Assembly (NCBI GenBank): GCA_024663395.1
Contig: JANFAH010000219.1
Span: 1 to 13,835 of the forward strand
DNA length: 13,835 nucleotides
Direction of reading: 5' to 3'
Source: Pisolithus tinctorius
Taxonomy: Eukaryota; Basidiomycota; Agaricomycetes; Boletales; Pisolithaceae
Shown here: piece after piece, positions 1 to 9,343 of the stretch
Layout of the letters: the number at the start of each line of letters is the position of its first letter
Numbering within the stretch: position 1 is the first letter of the stretch
Notes under the pieces: model-generated
Databases searched by the model: none
The model's input: only the letters and a program-made list of their open reading frames with translations
What the model was told of the DNA's origin: nothing
Position numbers and translations under genes: made by a program

Positions 1-923
1 CAAGCAACGAAAGTTGCTCAGGACAACGGAAGAATACTCATGGACGTCACCGTGCTTCTTAGGGGTTGTGAGCAACCCCTCCCCGCGGATTTAGCTGACG
101 GAATGGACATCTGTTTCTTGGTCCAAGGCGGTACGTCGATACCGCCCGTTGGGAACACACAGATGTCGGACGACGTCTCCCCTCTCCAGATAATAATATA
201 CCCTCGCTTCCCCTCTCCATCAGAACACTTCCGCAAACAGTCCTCCCCTCTGGAAACCGAGTAAGCATCGTTGCAGCTCCCGACCCCTCCCAGAGTAGCG
301 TGGAGGCGCTTTATCCCGTGGTTGCTTTAGGCGGTACCTTTGACCACCTGCATGCCGGGCATAAGATACTGCTGAGCATGGGAGCCTGGATTACCGAAAG
401 GAAACTCATCGTCGGTGTAACAGGTACCGAACATCCTTTTGTCAGTGCTTCTTACACTTAGCCACACTAGATGACCTTTTGTTACGGAAAAAAACCCACA
501 GGGACTTGCTAGAACCGTTCAGTGTTCGAGTGGAGAAATCTCGTTCATTCCTACAGCTGTTTAGATCGGACCTAGAATACGAACTTGCTGCCTTAACAGA
601 CGTGTACGGCCCCACTGGATGGGACCCAGATATCCAAGCGTTGGTTGTAAGCAAAGAAACACTTCCCGGTGCAGCAGCAAGTAGGTGGAATTCTGCCCAA
701 AGCATCTAGGCTGCTGACCAGTAGGCTATACCTAGTCGGCAAGGAGCGCGCCCGCAAGTCCCTTCCGGCCCTGCAAACCTTTGTCATCGACGTGATCTCA
801 CCCGATTCCGAAAAGCTTGACCACGAAGATGCCGAGTTGCTGCGGCAGACCAAGATGAGCAGTACATTCATCAGAGAATGGATAGCTAAAAATCACGACG
901 TGGAGAAGAATGCGAATACATAG
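1..923 (+). CDS. CAB4: Pantetheine-phosphate adenylyltransferase (PPAT), 5' end missing
   Basis: This enzyme transfers AMP from ATP to 4'-phosphopantetheine to make dephospho-CoA, the fourth step of CoA synthesis, in the cytosol. The model is exons 1-130, 190-423, 471-680 and 736-923, joined by GT-AG introns of 59, 47 and 55 nt; all three junctions keep frame. The first base is in frame, so the start lies upstream of the window. The nucleotidyltransferase signature GGTFDHLHAGHK (T-x-x-H-x-x-H-A-G-H) lies in exon 2. It is followed by IVGVTDDLLLRKK across the second intron, and by ETLPGAAAIGKERARKSLPA across the third. The C-terminus carries the family's LLRQTKMSSTFIREW helix region and stops with TAG. 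Family membership rests on these motifs. The upstream part (VTVLLRGCEQPLPADLADG) resembles the N-terminal domain of fungal PPATs. A 155-bp gap separates it from the next gene on the same strand. Confidence 0.93.
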
Positions 924-1078
924 ATAAGGAGCGGATATGTGTCAACGGATCGCGTATGTTGTGTGTACCCGTCTGTAGCAGTAGATAATTTATCAATAGG
1001 TACTGTAGATGCGAACTGCCCAATAGGCTTACCGCTTTCACTGGTACCGGCTCCCGGGTAACCGCTTCCTGGCACATC

Positions 1079-2557
1079 ATGCGAAGGAATGTTTTAACCC
1101 TCATATCCCTGCTTTGGCTGGACGTCGCTGTTGCAGACGAGTCACGACCGCCGCAGACACATCTTGGACTCGGGGGTGTCGATGCTAGAACGCTTACTTT
1201 GCAGTTGACCGGCGAATATACCACCACCATACCGCCGGAGACGGACAGCGAAATCCAACTGCTCTACGACCCATTACTGGACTCTTCGACTTCGATCCTC
1301 AAGGCAATTCCAACTGTAGTTTACCGGCCAGAATCATACGAAGCTGTTGATCGCGCTAGATACTCATCCAGAGTCGACAGTAAGAGCATACCAATACAAT
1401 GGCACGAAACCTGGGTGTTGGGACCCGACGTAACGGACAAACACACCCTGGGACAGCTAGCCCGGATGAGTTCAAATGCCTACCACCTACCCGGCCAGAA
1501 GAACTGGAAGTGGCGTGACCTCGATCCTTCGTGGAACATCAACACCGTTGGTTCTATTACATACGAGAATGGAATGCGTTTCTGATAGCTTCCTCAACTA
1601 GAGCTTTCCTTTCGGCTGGGATAATGCGGAAGACGGATTCCGTGGTTTTGTCTTCCGGTCTGAAGACAATTCTACCGTTGTTCTCTCGATCAAAGGCACG
1701 ACTTTGCAGGGTCCAACGTCAAGGAAGGACAAGTTAAACGACAATCTGCTATTCTCTTGTTGTTGTGCCCGTGTCGATTTTTCGTGGGTTTTCTCGACGG
1801 TCTGCGATTGCTACTCTTGGTCCCCGCTACACAATCGCTGCGATGACCCGTGTCTATCAGCCGCACTGATACGAGATAGCCTCTTCTATTCGATCGGAAC
1901 TGTAAGTACGCGATTGGAAAGGATGTTATTAAGTTCAAACGTCGAAGTTCCTCTTCGCATAGAAATTGGTCAGGGATTTACGAATGTTATACCCTTTCGC
2001 TAACATATGGCTGGTCGGACACAGTCTTGGTGGGAGTCTCGCCTCTCTCCTAGGCTCCACTTTTGGACTGCCTGCGGTTGCCTTCGAAGCTCCCGGCGAG
2101 CGTATGGCAGCGCATAGACTTCATCTGCCACTTCCTCCATCCAGTTACCCGTCCAAGTTGCCTCGTGTGCCCGTCACTCATGTATATAACAACGCGGATC
2201 CAATACCACAAGGTGCTTGCACTGGTATTGCTTCGCCGTGTGCTCAGACGGGCTACGCACTCGAGACTAGGTGTCATCTCGGAAAGACAATCGTGTATGA
2301 TACGGTGGGAAGGTTGGGCTGGCACGTTGATCTGCGAAAACATGGCATTGACGTGTTGATCGCGAACGTGTTGGATGCAGAAGGACTATGGCCCGATGGT
2401 GAAGCTGGCGAAGAACGAGAGGTTCCGACAGCCCGAGAAGAAACCGATTGTGTTGTACGCCTACGTCCGTTTCCTTGCTAGTACACTGCATTCACGTCAT
2501 CATCAGGATTGTTTTAAGTGGGAGTTTGGTCATTTCAAGAATAAGCCAATCGGTTGA
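1079..2557 (+). CDS. ATG15: Putative autophagy lipase ATG15 (class 3 lipase)
   Basis: ATG15 is a phospholipase that reaches the vacuole through the secretory and multivesicular-body route and breaks down autophagic-body membranes. Exons are 1079-1546, 1602-1901, 1963-2454 and 2507-2557, giving 436 residues; introns are 55, 61 and 52 nt. The ATG at 1079 begins a hydrophobic stretch (VLTLISLLWLDVAVA) suited to the family's N-terminal signal anchor. Recognisable blocks are LGPDVTDKHTLGQLARMSSN, FPFGWDNAEDGFRG (formed by splicing), KDKLNDNLLFSCCCARVD, and the nucleophile elbow GHSLGG with Ser277. The likely catalytic partners are Asp335 in NADPIP and His383 in RKHGID, by analogy with the known triad. 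The last intron joins EETDCV to DCFKWEFG, a typical ATG15 C-terminal motif. The first 80 residues match the family weakly, so the N-terminus is less certain. The gene is convergent with the guanine deaminase 170 bp downstream. Confidence 0.93.
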
Positions 2558-2727
2558 CCCGCTAAGTATGACTTGCGATTCACTCCATACAGCGATCGAG
2601 TGTTTTGAGTAAACCAGTCACGATATGTATTTGCTAGATGTACAATTGTTCTTCTACATGGTCATCCGATCCGTGTTGTACTTATCCATTGGAAATTACC
2701 TGCTACCGGCCTTATCTATACAAAGGC

Positions 2728-4533
2728 TTATCCCTGAAATTCCTGTCCCCCAATGACTGCTCCTTGAACAATAACTTGTCTGATGTTCCTGTCGTCACCA
2801 CAGAAGAAGAAGCGCTCCAACCATTCTTTCAACATCTCTTCGGCACTTTTTGGAGTGTCTTCTTCAGTGAGATCGCGGCCCGGATTGTAGCCCCAGATCG
2901 CCGGGTTACCGCTGTCGTCACGAACGCTGACAAGGAGCGCATCAAAGGCTTTGCCTCTCTCGAATGATCCTATACGGTCTTGTAGACAGCACACTTCTGC
3001 CCCGCCCAAGGTTGCTAGATACAGAAGCATCGCGGTGTCAAACTTCTTCCCTCCCTCGTTCGGAAGAATCTCAACCATCTTCGACGTAGTGCTCGCCATC
3101 TGTATGGTATAGAGGATGGACGGATTGTTGCCACCACTAACGTCAGTGCCAAGACCGACCTGAGTGATAGCTAATCGATAAGCATCCGCCGAGAAATCCG
3201 GGGAGAAACCCCTTGCCTTTACACCGTGTTCCAAAAGCTTCCTCACTCTTGCCATGCCGCTGCCTAAGTAGAAATTACTCGCTGGACAATGGGCGACCCC
3301 AGCACCTCTTTCCGCTATGAGTTTCATCTCTTCGTCCGTCAAGTAAATACCGTGACCTAGGATGGTATTATGGCGGAGGAGCTTATACTTGTCGTACACG
3401 CCAGCATAAGATTTACAATCAGGGAACAATTTCAAGGTGTTCTCGACTTCTTGCTGGGTCTCCGCTATATGCGTCTGGATCGCAATATGGGGATTAGCCT
3501 TGGCGTAGTTTCCAAGATCGGTGAGGAGCTCCTCCGTGCATGACATAGCGAAACGAGGAGTGATGACCGGGTGAACTAGAGGTTCGCCTGCAGGGGATTG
3601 AGGAAGATTCTGAATATGTTTCACGAGACATTTTGTGGTCTCCAGAGAAACTTGAGCACACGGCTCTATGTAATATGGAGGACAGTTCCTGTCCATGTTA
3701 CATTTCTTTTTGGGTCGTCAGCAACCTGGCAATCTCCAATTCCACTCAAAGGGACATACACCGACAAAGGCGCGTTGACCTGGAGAAAGGATCGAATTTC
3801 GTGAAGGACGGGCAACGAACTTTTAAGTACGTACCTTTACTACGGACGATGTCGGCAAGTAGCATGGTGGCATCGAAATGCAAACTGCCATAGTAGCAGG
3901 ACGTCGTAGTCTTTTGGCGGATCAGCAAGTATTAGATGGCAGACAGGCCCGATTTGCTTACGCCAGAATCGATCACCCGCCTCACAATACTGGGGTAGAC
4001 ACGGGCAGCATAATTCTTGTCGGCAAACTTGCTTTCGGTAGGGTATGTGTAGTACTTGAGCCAATCCAGTAGCTCATATTGGCCCCCGCTAAGGAATGGA
4101 TGTCAGCTAGTAGGTCTTCTAATCACCGCAACAAACGTACACGCCTAGATTGGGTACTTGACAAGCGTGCTATTCCAGATCGCCTATTAGCGGGGCGTAT
4201 TTCGAGCGGTGTGATGCAAGGGGATAAGCGTACGATATGAGTATCGACGAAACCTGGCATGATGAATTCTCCAGGTTCCAGTATGACCAGTGTGAAGGTG
4301 CCATCGAGAAGACCGATCTGCGTGAGTAGTACCTTCTGAAGCTCGAGACTAGTGACATCCAGCTTTTCTATCAGATGCGCGATGTTCCCCTTGCCGTCGA
4401 CGACGATCACACAGTTGGGCAAGGCGTCGAAGTAGGTCGATGAGTAGGGGTTGATCACAGGGCCATAGTAGACGGTGTACCTGCCAGGGGTGACAGCGGT
4501 GGGGGTGTTCCTAGCCATTGCGAGAGATGGCAA
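2728..4533 (-). CDS. GUD1: Guanine deaminase
   Basis: This zinc amidohydrolase deaminates guanine to xanthine in purine salvage. The model (minus strand) is exons 4533-4234, 4169-4141 (29 nt), 4088-3962, 3910-3835, 3779-3760 (20 nt), 3705-3217 and 3159-2728, giving 490 residues. Seen in the sequence: the metal-binding PGFVDTHIHACQVPN, with its second His formed by splicing to the 29-nt exon; GGQYELLDWLKYYTYPTESK; TTTSCYYGSLH; GQRAFVGKCNMDRN; ITPRFAMSC; QTHIAE; ILGHGIYLTDEE; and VGLGTDVSGGNNPS with the catalytic Asp. Introns are 64, 52, 51, 55, 54 and 57 nt. The last (3216-3160) is GC-AG, divisible by three and free of stops, so automated callers may read through it. A second in-frame ATG lies at 4518, five codons in. 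It shares the 510-bp upstream region with a divergent gene. I am confident of the function and fairly confident of every junction. Confidence 0.93.
3160..3216 (-). other. GC-AG intron inside the guanine deaminase gene
   Basis: On the minus strand the exon ends in AAG and the intron starts GCAAGG and ends CACTCAG. It is 57 nt with no in-frame stop, so the reading frame stays open with or without it. Removal joins LLEHGVK directly to VGLGTDVSGG, the spacing expected in guanine deaminases. Retention would insert 19 residues (ARGF...AITQ) with no family counterpart. The donor AG|GCAAG is the standard form of the minor GC donor class. Confidence 0.85.
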
Positions 4534-5043
4534 TCGATCACCTTCCAGGGGGAGATGTAACTAGCTGAATCACTGGAACGGTGGGAATGATGGGTATCAT
4601 CCGGATTGTTCAAGGCTCCGGCGGGGACGACGGGCATAGTCGGCCGGACACAACCAAAGACATCGCAAGGAAGCTCACTGCGGGTATCGAAGGGAACAAC
4701 AAAAGCTGATCAACCAGTATCAGTGTACCTTGTGGATCCTCTCGTGGTCATTGGTTTGTCCCAGACGCAACACATCACTCGACAGTAGTGGGTGAATACT
4801 ACATCCTATGCAGAGCAGGCGACTTATTGGCATGGTAGCAAGAACAGGCTATGATGGTGATAAAGTAGTTACTAGTACCTGGCACATATTCACATCGTCA
4901 CATGTGTAAATTATAAAAGCTTCATCGCCTGCCATTCCCACCTTTCCTTGACTTTTGGTCCTCTCCTCTCCTCGCCTCTCCTCTGCGTCGCGTCGTCGAG
5001 CAGCTCCCTGGGGGTTCGCTTCATTCCTTGGTCACCTTCTGTC
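4534..5043. promoter_or_regulatory. Divergent intergenic region, guanine deaminase / unknown gene
   Basis: These 510 bp lie between two divergent start codons and so should hold both promoters. On the + side there is a TATA-like TATAAAA at 4912-4918, about 130 bp before the ATG. A pyrimidine-rich tract (roughly 4930-4990, repeated CTCTCCTC units) follows, as is common around fungal transcription starts. I see no convincing gene, RNA or repeat in the rest. Confidence 0.55.
4912..4918 (+). promoter_or_regulatory. Putative TATA box of the unknown gene
   Basis: TATAAAA sits about 130 bp upstream of the ATG at 5044 and just before the pyrimidine-rich tract. Position and sequence fit a core promoter with a start site in or near the CT tract; no transcript evidence is available. 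Confidence 0.45.
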
Positions 5044-5767
5044 ATGCCCTCTCTCCGCCGCTCAGCGTCTTCGCCGTCCGTCCGTTCATCGCCATACCCG
5101 CTTTCGCTCTCTAGCGCCGTTAGCAGTCGTGCACGCACCGCCGGCCAACAGCCGCGTCGGTCCTCTGGTTCAGATGTCTCTGAGCGCCGGGTCCTGGCCG
5201 ACATTGAATGGTGGAGGGTCGCTGACGGCCAATGCCCACCCACCCCCGACAGTGACCAAGATGAAGCGCAGCCACCACAGCGTACGACGCGCGTCTCCAC
5301 CGGTGGAGTTGCGACCTTGTTCGCTGGCGAAGGTCCAGAGTCCCCGCTCTATATCTCGGACTTGACACAGGTAAACCCCGTTCGCAACACCATCCCGTCA
5401 CGTCATGCTAATCGCGTCTTTTTAGTCCGCAGCTCTCGATGAATATGCTCCTCTTACGGTCGAGTCCTCTACAAGGCGTCGTCATGGACGCGACTCTTCT
5501 TTCTCTTCCGTAGAGTCTACTCCAGAAATCACCACGCCACCCCTCCAACCCGTTGATCTGGGCGAGGTCGGCCCAACATCGGACTCGGACGCACCTGTTT
5601 CGGAGCACCCCTGGATAGGCATCGGTATTCGTCATTTGCCATTGCCATTGCCATTGCCATTCCGTTCTTTCTCCTTCGGAGGCGTCTCAGACCATAAAAG
5701 CTGCCATACCCACTTCGCGGACATGGGAGGCGACTCATTCTCCCTCGATCAGAATCTCTTCTCATAA
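5044..5767 (+). CDS. Unrecognised Ser/Arg-rich protein
   Basis: Exons 5044-5370 and 5426-5767 are joined in phase 0 by a 55-nt GT-AG intron with a TTTTTAG acceptor, giving 222 residues. I do not recognise a named family. The N-terminal 45 residues are Ser/Arg/Pro rich and probably disordered. Two compact blocks look constrained: VLADIEWWRVADGQ (residues 50-63) and EGPESPLYISDLTQ (96-109). The splice joins the second to SAALDEYAPLTVES. A basic Ser-rich segment (RRRHGRDSSFSSVESTPE) looks like a kinase or phospho-binding site. Residues 180-187 are four Leu-Pro pairs encoded by four TTGCCA copies, followed by FRSFSFGG. There is no signal peptide, membrane span or catalytic motif. The ATG at 5044 is the first in frame after the CT-rich leader. 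The intron, leader and TATA box support a real gene; function is unknown, with a regulatory or scaffold protein possible. Confidence 0.72.
5636..5659 (+). repeat. Short tandem repeat (TTGCCA)x4
   Basis: Four perfect 6-bp units lie in frame in the unrecognised protein and encode Leu-Pro four times. As a coding microsatellite its copy number could vary between strains without breaking the frame. Confidence 0.9.
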
Positions 5768-6554
5768 CCAACGCGACGTCTACCTTGTCTTCATCTACTC
5801 AGATCGCTCCGGAGCACCCTCAAGTCCTCTGACTTGCTAACGACGTGGTCACCTATCTTACGCTCTATGCAGCAGTATTTTCATTTATTTTGAAGATCTC
5901 AACCATCCGTTTTGAAAATCCTGCCCGGTTTCGGGGGATACTTGCCTGGGAGGGTACCTTTGTGTCTGGCTTTATCGTTGCCATCCCTACCTACTCGCTG
6001 CCTCTTGTCTCCATCATTCCAAGCGTGCTTTTATTTGCCCGTCATTGCCTCGAAGACGCCAAAAACCTGGGCTGCTTCTTCCATCATCACTGTAACGACT
6101 AGACATGCACACATTTCCTTTTCTCTCTCTACCTTATCTTGCTTTCAAGATGCTTTCTCCATCTCTCATGTACGACCTGTCACGACCATTTCTGTTTGTC
6201 TCATAAAAGTTGCCTCTCCGCACAGCTGTACTACTCTCAGTGCCTGTGCACTATGTAGTACTGTACGGTTACAGTTACCAAATCTGACCACTGATCCTTG
6301 TTCAGCCATACCGATAGTCCTGCAAACCTGCAGGGGGACCGCGAGCTAAAGCAACCGAGCGGAACCATAAGCTTGCCTTGTCAGACTTGTGCACACGTGG
6401 ATGCGTGGAATGCGTCATGTCTTCGGAGATTATGAACGTTCACACAAAAGTAAATCATCCCCAGAGTGCAAAGCAGCATGGGATCATCAACTTAGCTGCT
6501 CAGTCGCAGCAGGAGGCTCAACACCACGAATGGGGAGCCGAGTCGGTAATTCAA
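5768..6554. other. Long intergenic stretch between convergent genes
   Basis: These 787 bp lie between the stop of the unrecognised gene (+) and the stop of the capping enzyme (-). I find no family match, no spliceable reading frame and no tRNA-like structure. A CT-rich tract lies near 6110-6160. Open frames here (for example 5845-6102 and 5912-6349, +) lack support. It probably holds both 3' untranslated regions, but it is long for this compact window and could hide a non-coding RNA or a decayed gene. Confidence 0.4.
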
Positions 6555-8314
6555 TCATCGTTGCAGACCAGCAAATTGCGCTGGACCAGACACTTTGCTC
6601 CACTTTGAAGTCGCGATGGGACCGTATCGTTGAACGTTAGCGGCTAAGGGGGCCGGTGGGTGTCTACTAAGAGCCGTGCGTGGTGGTGCCGTCGGCGGCG
6701 GGGGTTGTGGTTGGGCGTGCCGTGCTTTCCACGCACTGCGAATGGCCGGACATCGAGCGATTAACTGTGCCAACGGTCTGTTGAAATGGAACTGTGAGGG
6801 AGATTGCGCCATCGACTCACAGTCGGCTTCTCGACGCCATCTGCTATGCTCTCTATTATTTTATCCACAACGGTGCGATAATTGCCGTGAGGCTTATCGT
6901 CTCTGAAACGCATCATGCGCCAATGGTAGAGATCGGGATCCCAACGAACTTCGACTATTCTGTCGTCAACTTGCTCGCCAGAAAGTTTCATCCTGCACCA
7001 CCGAAACCATGTGAGATAGGGGGAAGGGGGATAGAACACTCCAACACGCACGTCTCCCACTCGTCGTCTTCGACATAAAGTTCGTCGTAAGGCTCATACT
7101 TGGCTTGTCCCCTCTCCTCGCCGCAATAAACATGCAAACCAAAGAAAGGTTTAGCACGGAAATCTGGTTGGGACGGGTTGGATTTCAGCGGAGGAAAGCG
7201 CAATACAAGTTTGAAGTCGATAGAGTTTTCCGACGGAGGCTTCCATTTGAGACTTGAAAATGATCGTCAACATAAGATGCTTAGGCAAATGTCTGACTTA
7301 CATATTCGGGTCTGTGCCAGGAACGTAGTTGGTTTCCGTGCAGGTATAGATGAGGCCATCGTTTCTGTGCTGGAGAGCAGGAATCTCGAGGCGGAATACA
7401 TCCTCAATACCATATGAGAAGGATATATTTTTCACTTTGATGCTAGCTGGGACTTAGACTCATAAATCATTACTATAAAAAGACCGAAACCTACTCAAAA
7501 GGAGCCGCGGCTCGAAGGGCAGGTAACCCCTTTATCGCTTTAGACCACGGGACGTAAAACTGCTCTTTCAAACGCTACAGAATGCTTGAGAAAGAGAGAG
7601 TACCCAGTGAAAAATGGGAGCGCTTTACCCAATAGCGTTTGTCCAGCGTTTTTGACATAACGTTTTCACCATTGAAGACGAGACAATCAAAGGCAAGATA
7701 TCGAACGGTCTCCTATGAATGCCGTGAAGCTTCGGGGTTCCAAGTAAAAAGCGCGTTCACTGCACACCATTTTGGTTTGTGGATCGACGTCAATGACGAG
7801 CTCGCCGTCCAGGATAGTATCCATAAGGGATTCCCTTGACTTGTCGGGCTGCGGGAACCAAAATCCAGACACCTCATAGTACGTGTTATGCCTGTCGATC
7901 TACAGGAAGTGATGCGTGGCGCCGCGCGCTCATGAGGGTCACTTACTAGATACACGACCTGGCTACCGGTGCTGGGATCCGTCTGGAGAAAGAACAGAAC
8001 ACGAACGCCGTCGGACTTTTCGCAGACCCAGTAACTGCGAGCTTTGTCAATATCACACGGGTCCTGTAAGGAATTAAGGACGCACTCCTTCTTTTCGAGC
8101 TCGTCCAAGTGATTCAGGGAGAAGCTAATGGGCTGACTACCGGGAAACCTGGAGACGATGGTGCGTTGGACAACGTTGCTTGCCAGCAAGGAGGGAAAGG
8201 GACGCGCCGATCATTGTCCAAATGGCATAGTCTCGCCACATAACTCTTTAGCCAAGACTCTTGTTGAGAACGAGGGGAGATACGAGCACCAGGTATATCG
8301 GGTATTGGAGACAT
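6555..8314 (-). CDS. CEG1: mRNA guanylyltransferase (capping enzyme alpha subunit)
   Basis: This nuclear enzyme moves GMP from GTP, through a Lys-GMP intermediate, to the 5' diphosphate end of new transcripts. Ten exons (minus): 8314-8208, 8148-8086, 8034-7947, 7899-7768, 7712-7629, 7574-7495, 7442-7302, 7252-7052, 6992-6821 and 6764-6555, giving 425 residues. Guanylyltransferase motifs appear in order: I, EKSDGVR (nucleophile Lys63); III, ILDGELVID; IIIa, RYLAFDCLVFNGENVMSKTL; IV, NDGLIYT; V, ILKWKP; VI, WRMMRFRDDKP. The N-terminus (SWLKSYVARLCHL) and a Pro-rich tail ending RYGPIATSKWSKVSGP also fit fungal homologues. No triphosphatase domain is fused, as usual in fungi. Eight introns are GT-AG (47-59 nt), but the first (8207-8149, 59 nt) keeps frame only with a GCGCGT donor. 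After DKRY, splicing gives Trp where Gly is common. The start chosen is the ATG of MSPIPDIPG; an in-frame ATG eight codons upstream looks less likely. Confidence 0.92.
8149..8207 (-). other. Non-canonical first intron of the capping enzyme
   Basis: The exon must end within CHLDNDR and resume at FPGSQPISF, with the arginine codon split CG|G. The acceptor CTCCAG is ordinary, but the donor that preserves frame reads GCGCGT. The nearest GT (GTCCCT, 8203-8202) is in the wrong phase and would lead into a stop. The donor matches the GC consensus less well than the guanine deaminase one. Confidence 0.6.
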
Positions 8315-8545
8315 CGTCTGAGAGACACACAGGCACACTCTGGAGTCTGGGTAGCAGTAATATTATTTGACACGATGGCCGGGTCCAACTTCACTGAGAA
8401 CGTGTAGGGAAGCTTATGTAATCATATTGACAGCAACTACACGAATAATATTGGAGGGTGTTTGGGGCGAATGGAATCAATACAACATCGGGGAACAGTA
8501 GTAACGGTCTAGTAGCCTAACGAATGTTAACTGCCCAGATTACAC
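8315..8545. promoter_or_regulatory. Gap between SKP1 stop and capping enzyme start
   Basis: These 231 bp between two genes on the minus strand should hold the SKP1 3' untranslated region and the capping enzyme promoter. AT-rich patches (ATATTATT, AATAATATT) occur, but I see no clear TATA box or terminator. Confidence 0.4.
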
Positions 8546-9343
8546 TCATCGATCCTCGGCCCATTCCTGAGTAAGGAATTGTAAGGATGAATTGATATCA
8601 CCATGAGCAGGCTTTTTTTACTCACGTTCTCCTTCTTGATTTGTGCCTGTGTTGAATGCCGGAAAACTCAAATTGGCGTTCAAGAAACGTAGAGAGAAAA
8701 AACGCACCTCCTCTTCTGGCGTGAAATCATTGACGATGTTGAACAGTTTTCGAATCTCCTCAGGGGTTTTACCCTTGATCATGTTTGCCACGGTCTTACA
8801 CCCGACATCGCTAAAGGGCACCCCCGGTGAATGAAGAGATTCACACCAACAGCACGAGCGGGAACGCACAGAAGAGGCTTGATATCGAGGTAATTGGCGG
8901 CCAGGATGATCTCAAACAACATCTCCTGGTCCACGGTGATGAACCGCTGATCCCACTCCGAAATGTCAGTAGTCCGCTTGCGGGTTTCGTCCTGGTTTTG
9001 GTCTGCGTCTGCGCTTGGCAGAGGCTCGCCGCGATGGTGCTCGCAGTACTCAAGGACCTATGGAGGATGGCAGGCGTGCATGAATGAGGAGTGGCACGCG
9101 ATGGTGACACGAAGGGGGGACAAATTCGCACCTTCTTTAGCACGCTAGATGAGACGTTAGGCAAAGGAATAGGTTGATCGGTTTCGCCGACGTCTGCGCA
9201 AGAGTGTCACGAATCTGCACAGTGCATCGTGGTGTAAGTGAGGGATAATTACCCTCGAGCATGTTCTTGATGAGAACGCTGCGCTCGACAACCTCCTTGT
9301 CGGCATGGAATTGTTCGTTGTCGGATGTGACGAGGAGTACCAT
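8546..9343 (-). CDS. SKP1: SKP1, SCF ubiquitin ligase adaptor
   Basis: SKP1 links F-box proteins to cullin 1 in SCF E3 ligases in nucleus and cytosol. Six exons (minus): 9343-9253, 9193-9132, 9057-8870, 8810-8708, 8646-8626 (21 nt) and 8566-8546 (21 nt), giving 161 residues, the usual SKP1 length. Introns are 59, 74, 59, 61 and 59 nt, all GT-AG. The N-terminal BTB/POZ half starts [20 protein letters not shown] and continues [20 protein letters not shown] and [12 protein letters not shown]. An acidic, charged loop (about 95-110) follows, then [20 protein letters not shown] and [20 protein letters not shown]. The F-box-binding C-terminus is [20 protein letters not shown] followed by EEEAQIKKENEWAEDR. 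The last 13 residues come from two tiny exons. The start is the family's usual Met. The gene shares a 127-bp divergent promoter with bL27m. Confidence 0.96.

Noticed and set aside
261..295. GTAAGC...CAGAG as a 35-nt intron in the PPAT gene.
   Set aside because: Too short, and reading straight through gives a continuous frame (TVLPSGNRVSIVAAPDPSQS) that leads into the conserved GGTFDHLHAGH; the real intron is 131-189.
3598..3893. + strand open frames opposite the guanine deaminase exons.
   Set aside because: They are antisense shadows of a gene whose exons and splice sites are well supported.
5845..6102. Open frame of 85 codons with hydrophobic segments downstream of the unrecognised gene.
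   Set aside because: No family resemblance, no supporting promoter or intron, and it overlaps a second open frame of equal quality; likely chance in a 3' region.
6378..6640. Two overlapping + strand open frames of about 80 codons.
   Set aside because: Composition looks random, and they run into the last exon of the capping enzyme on the other strand.
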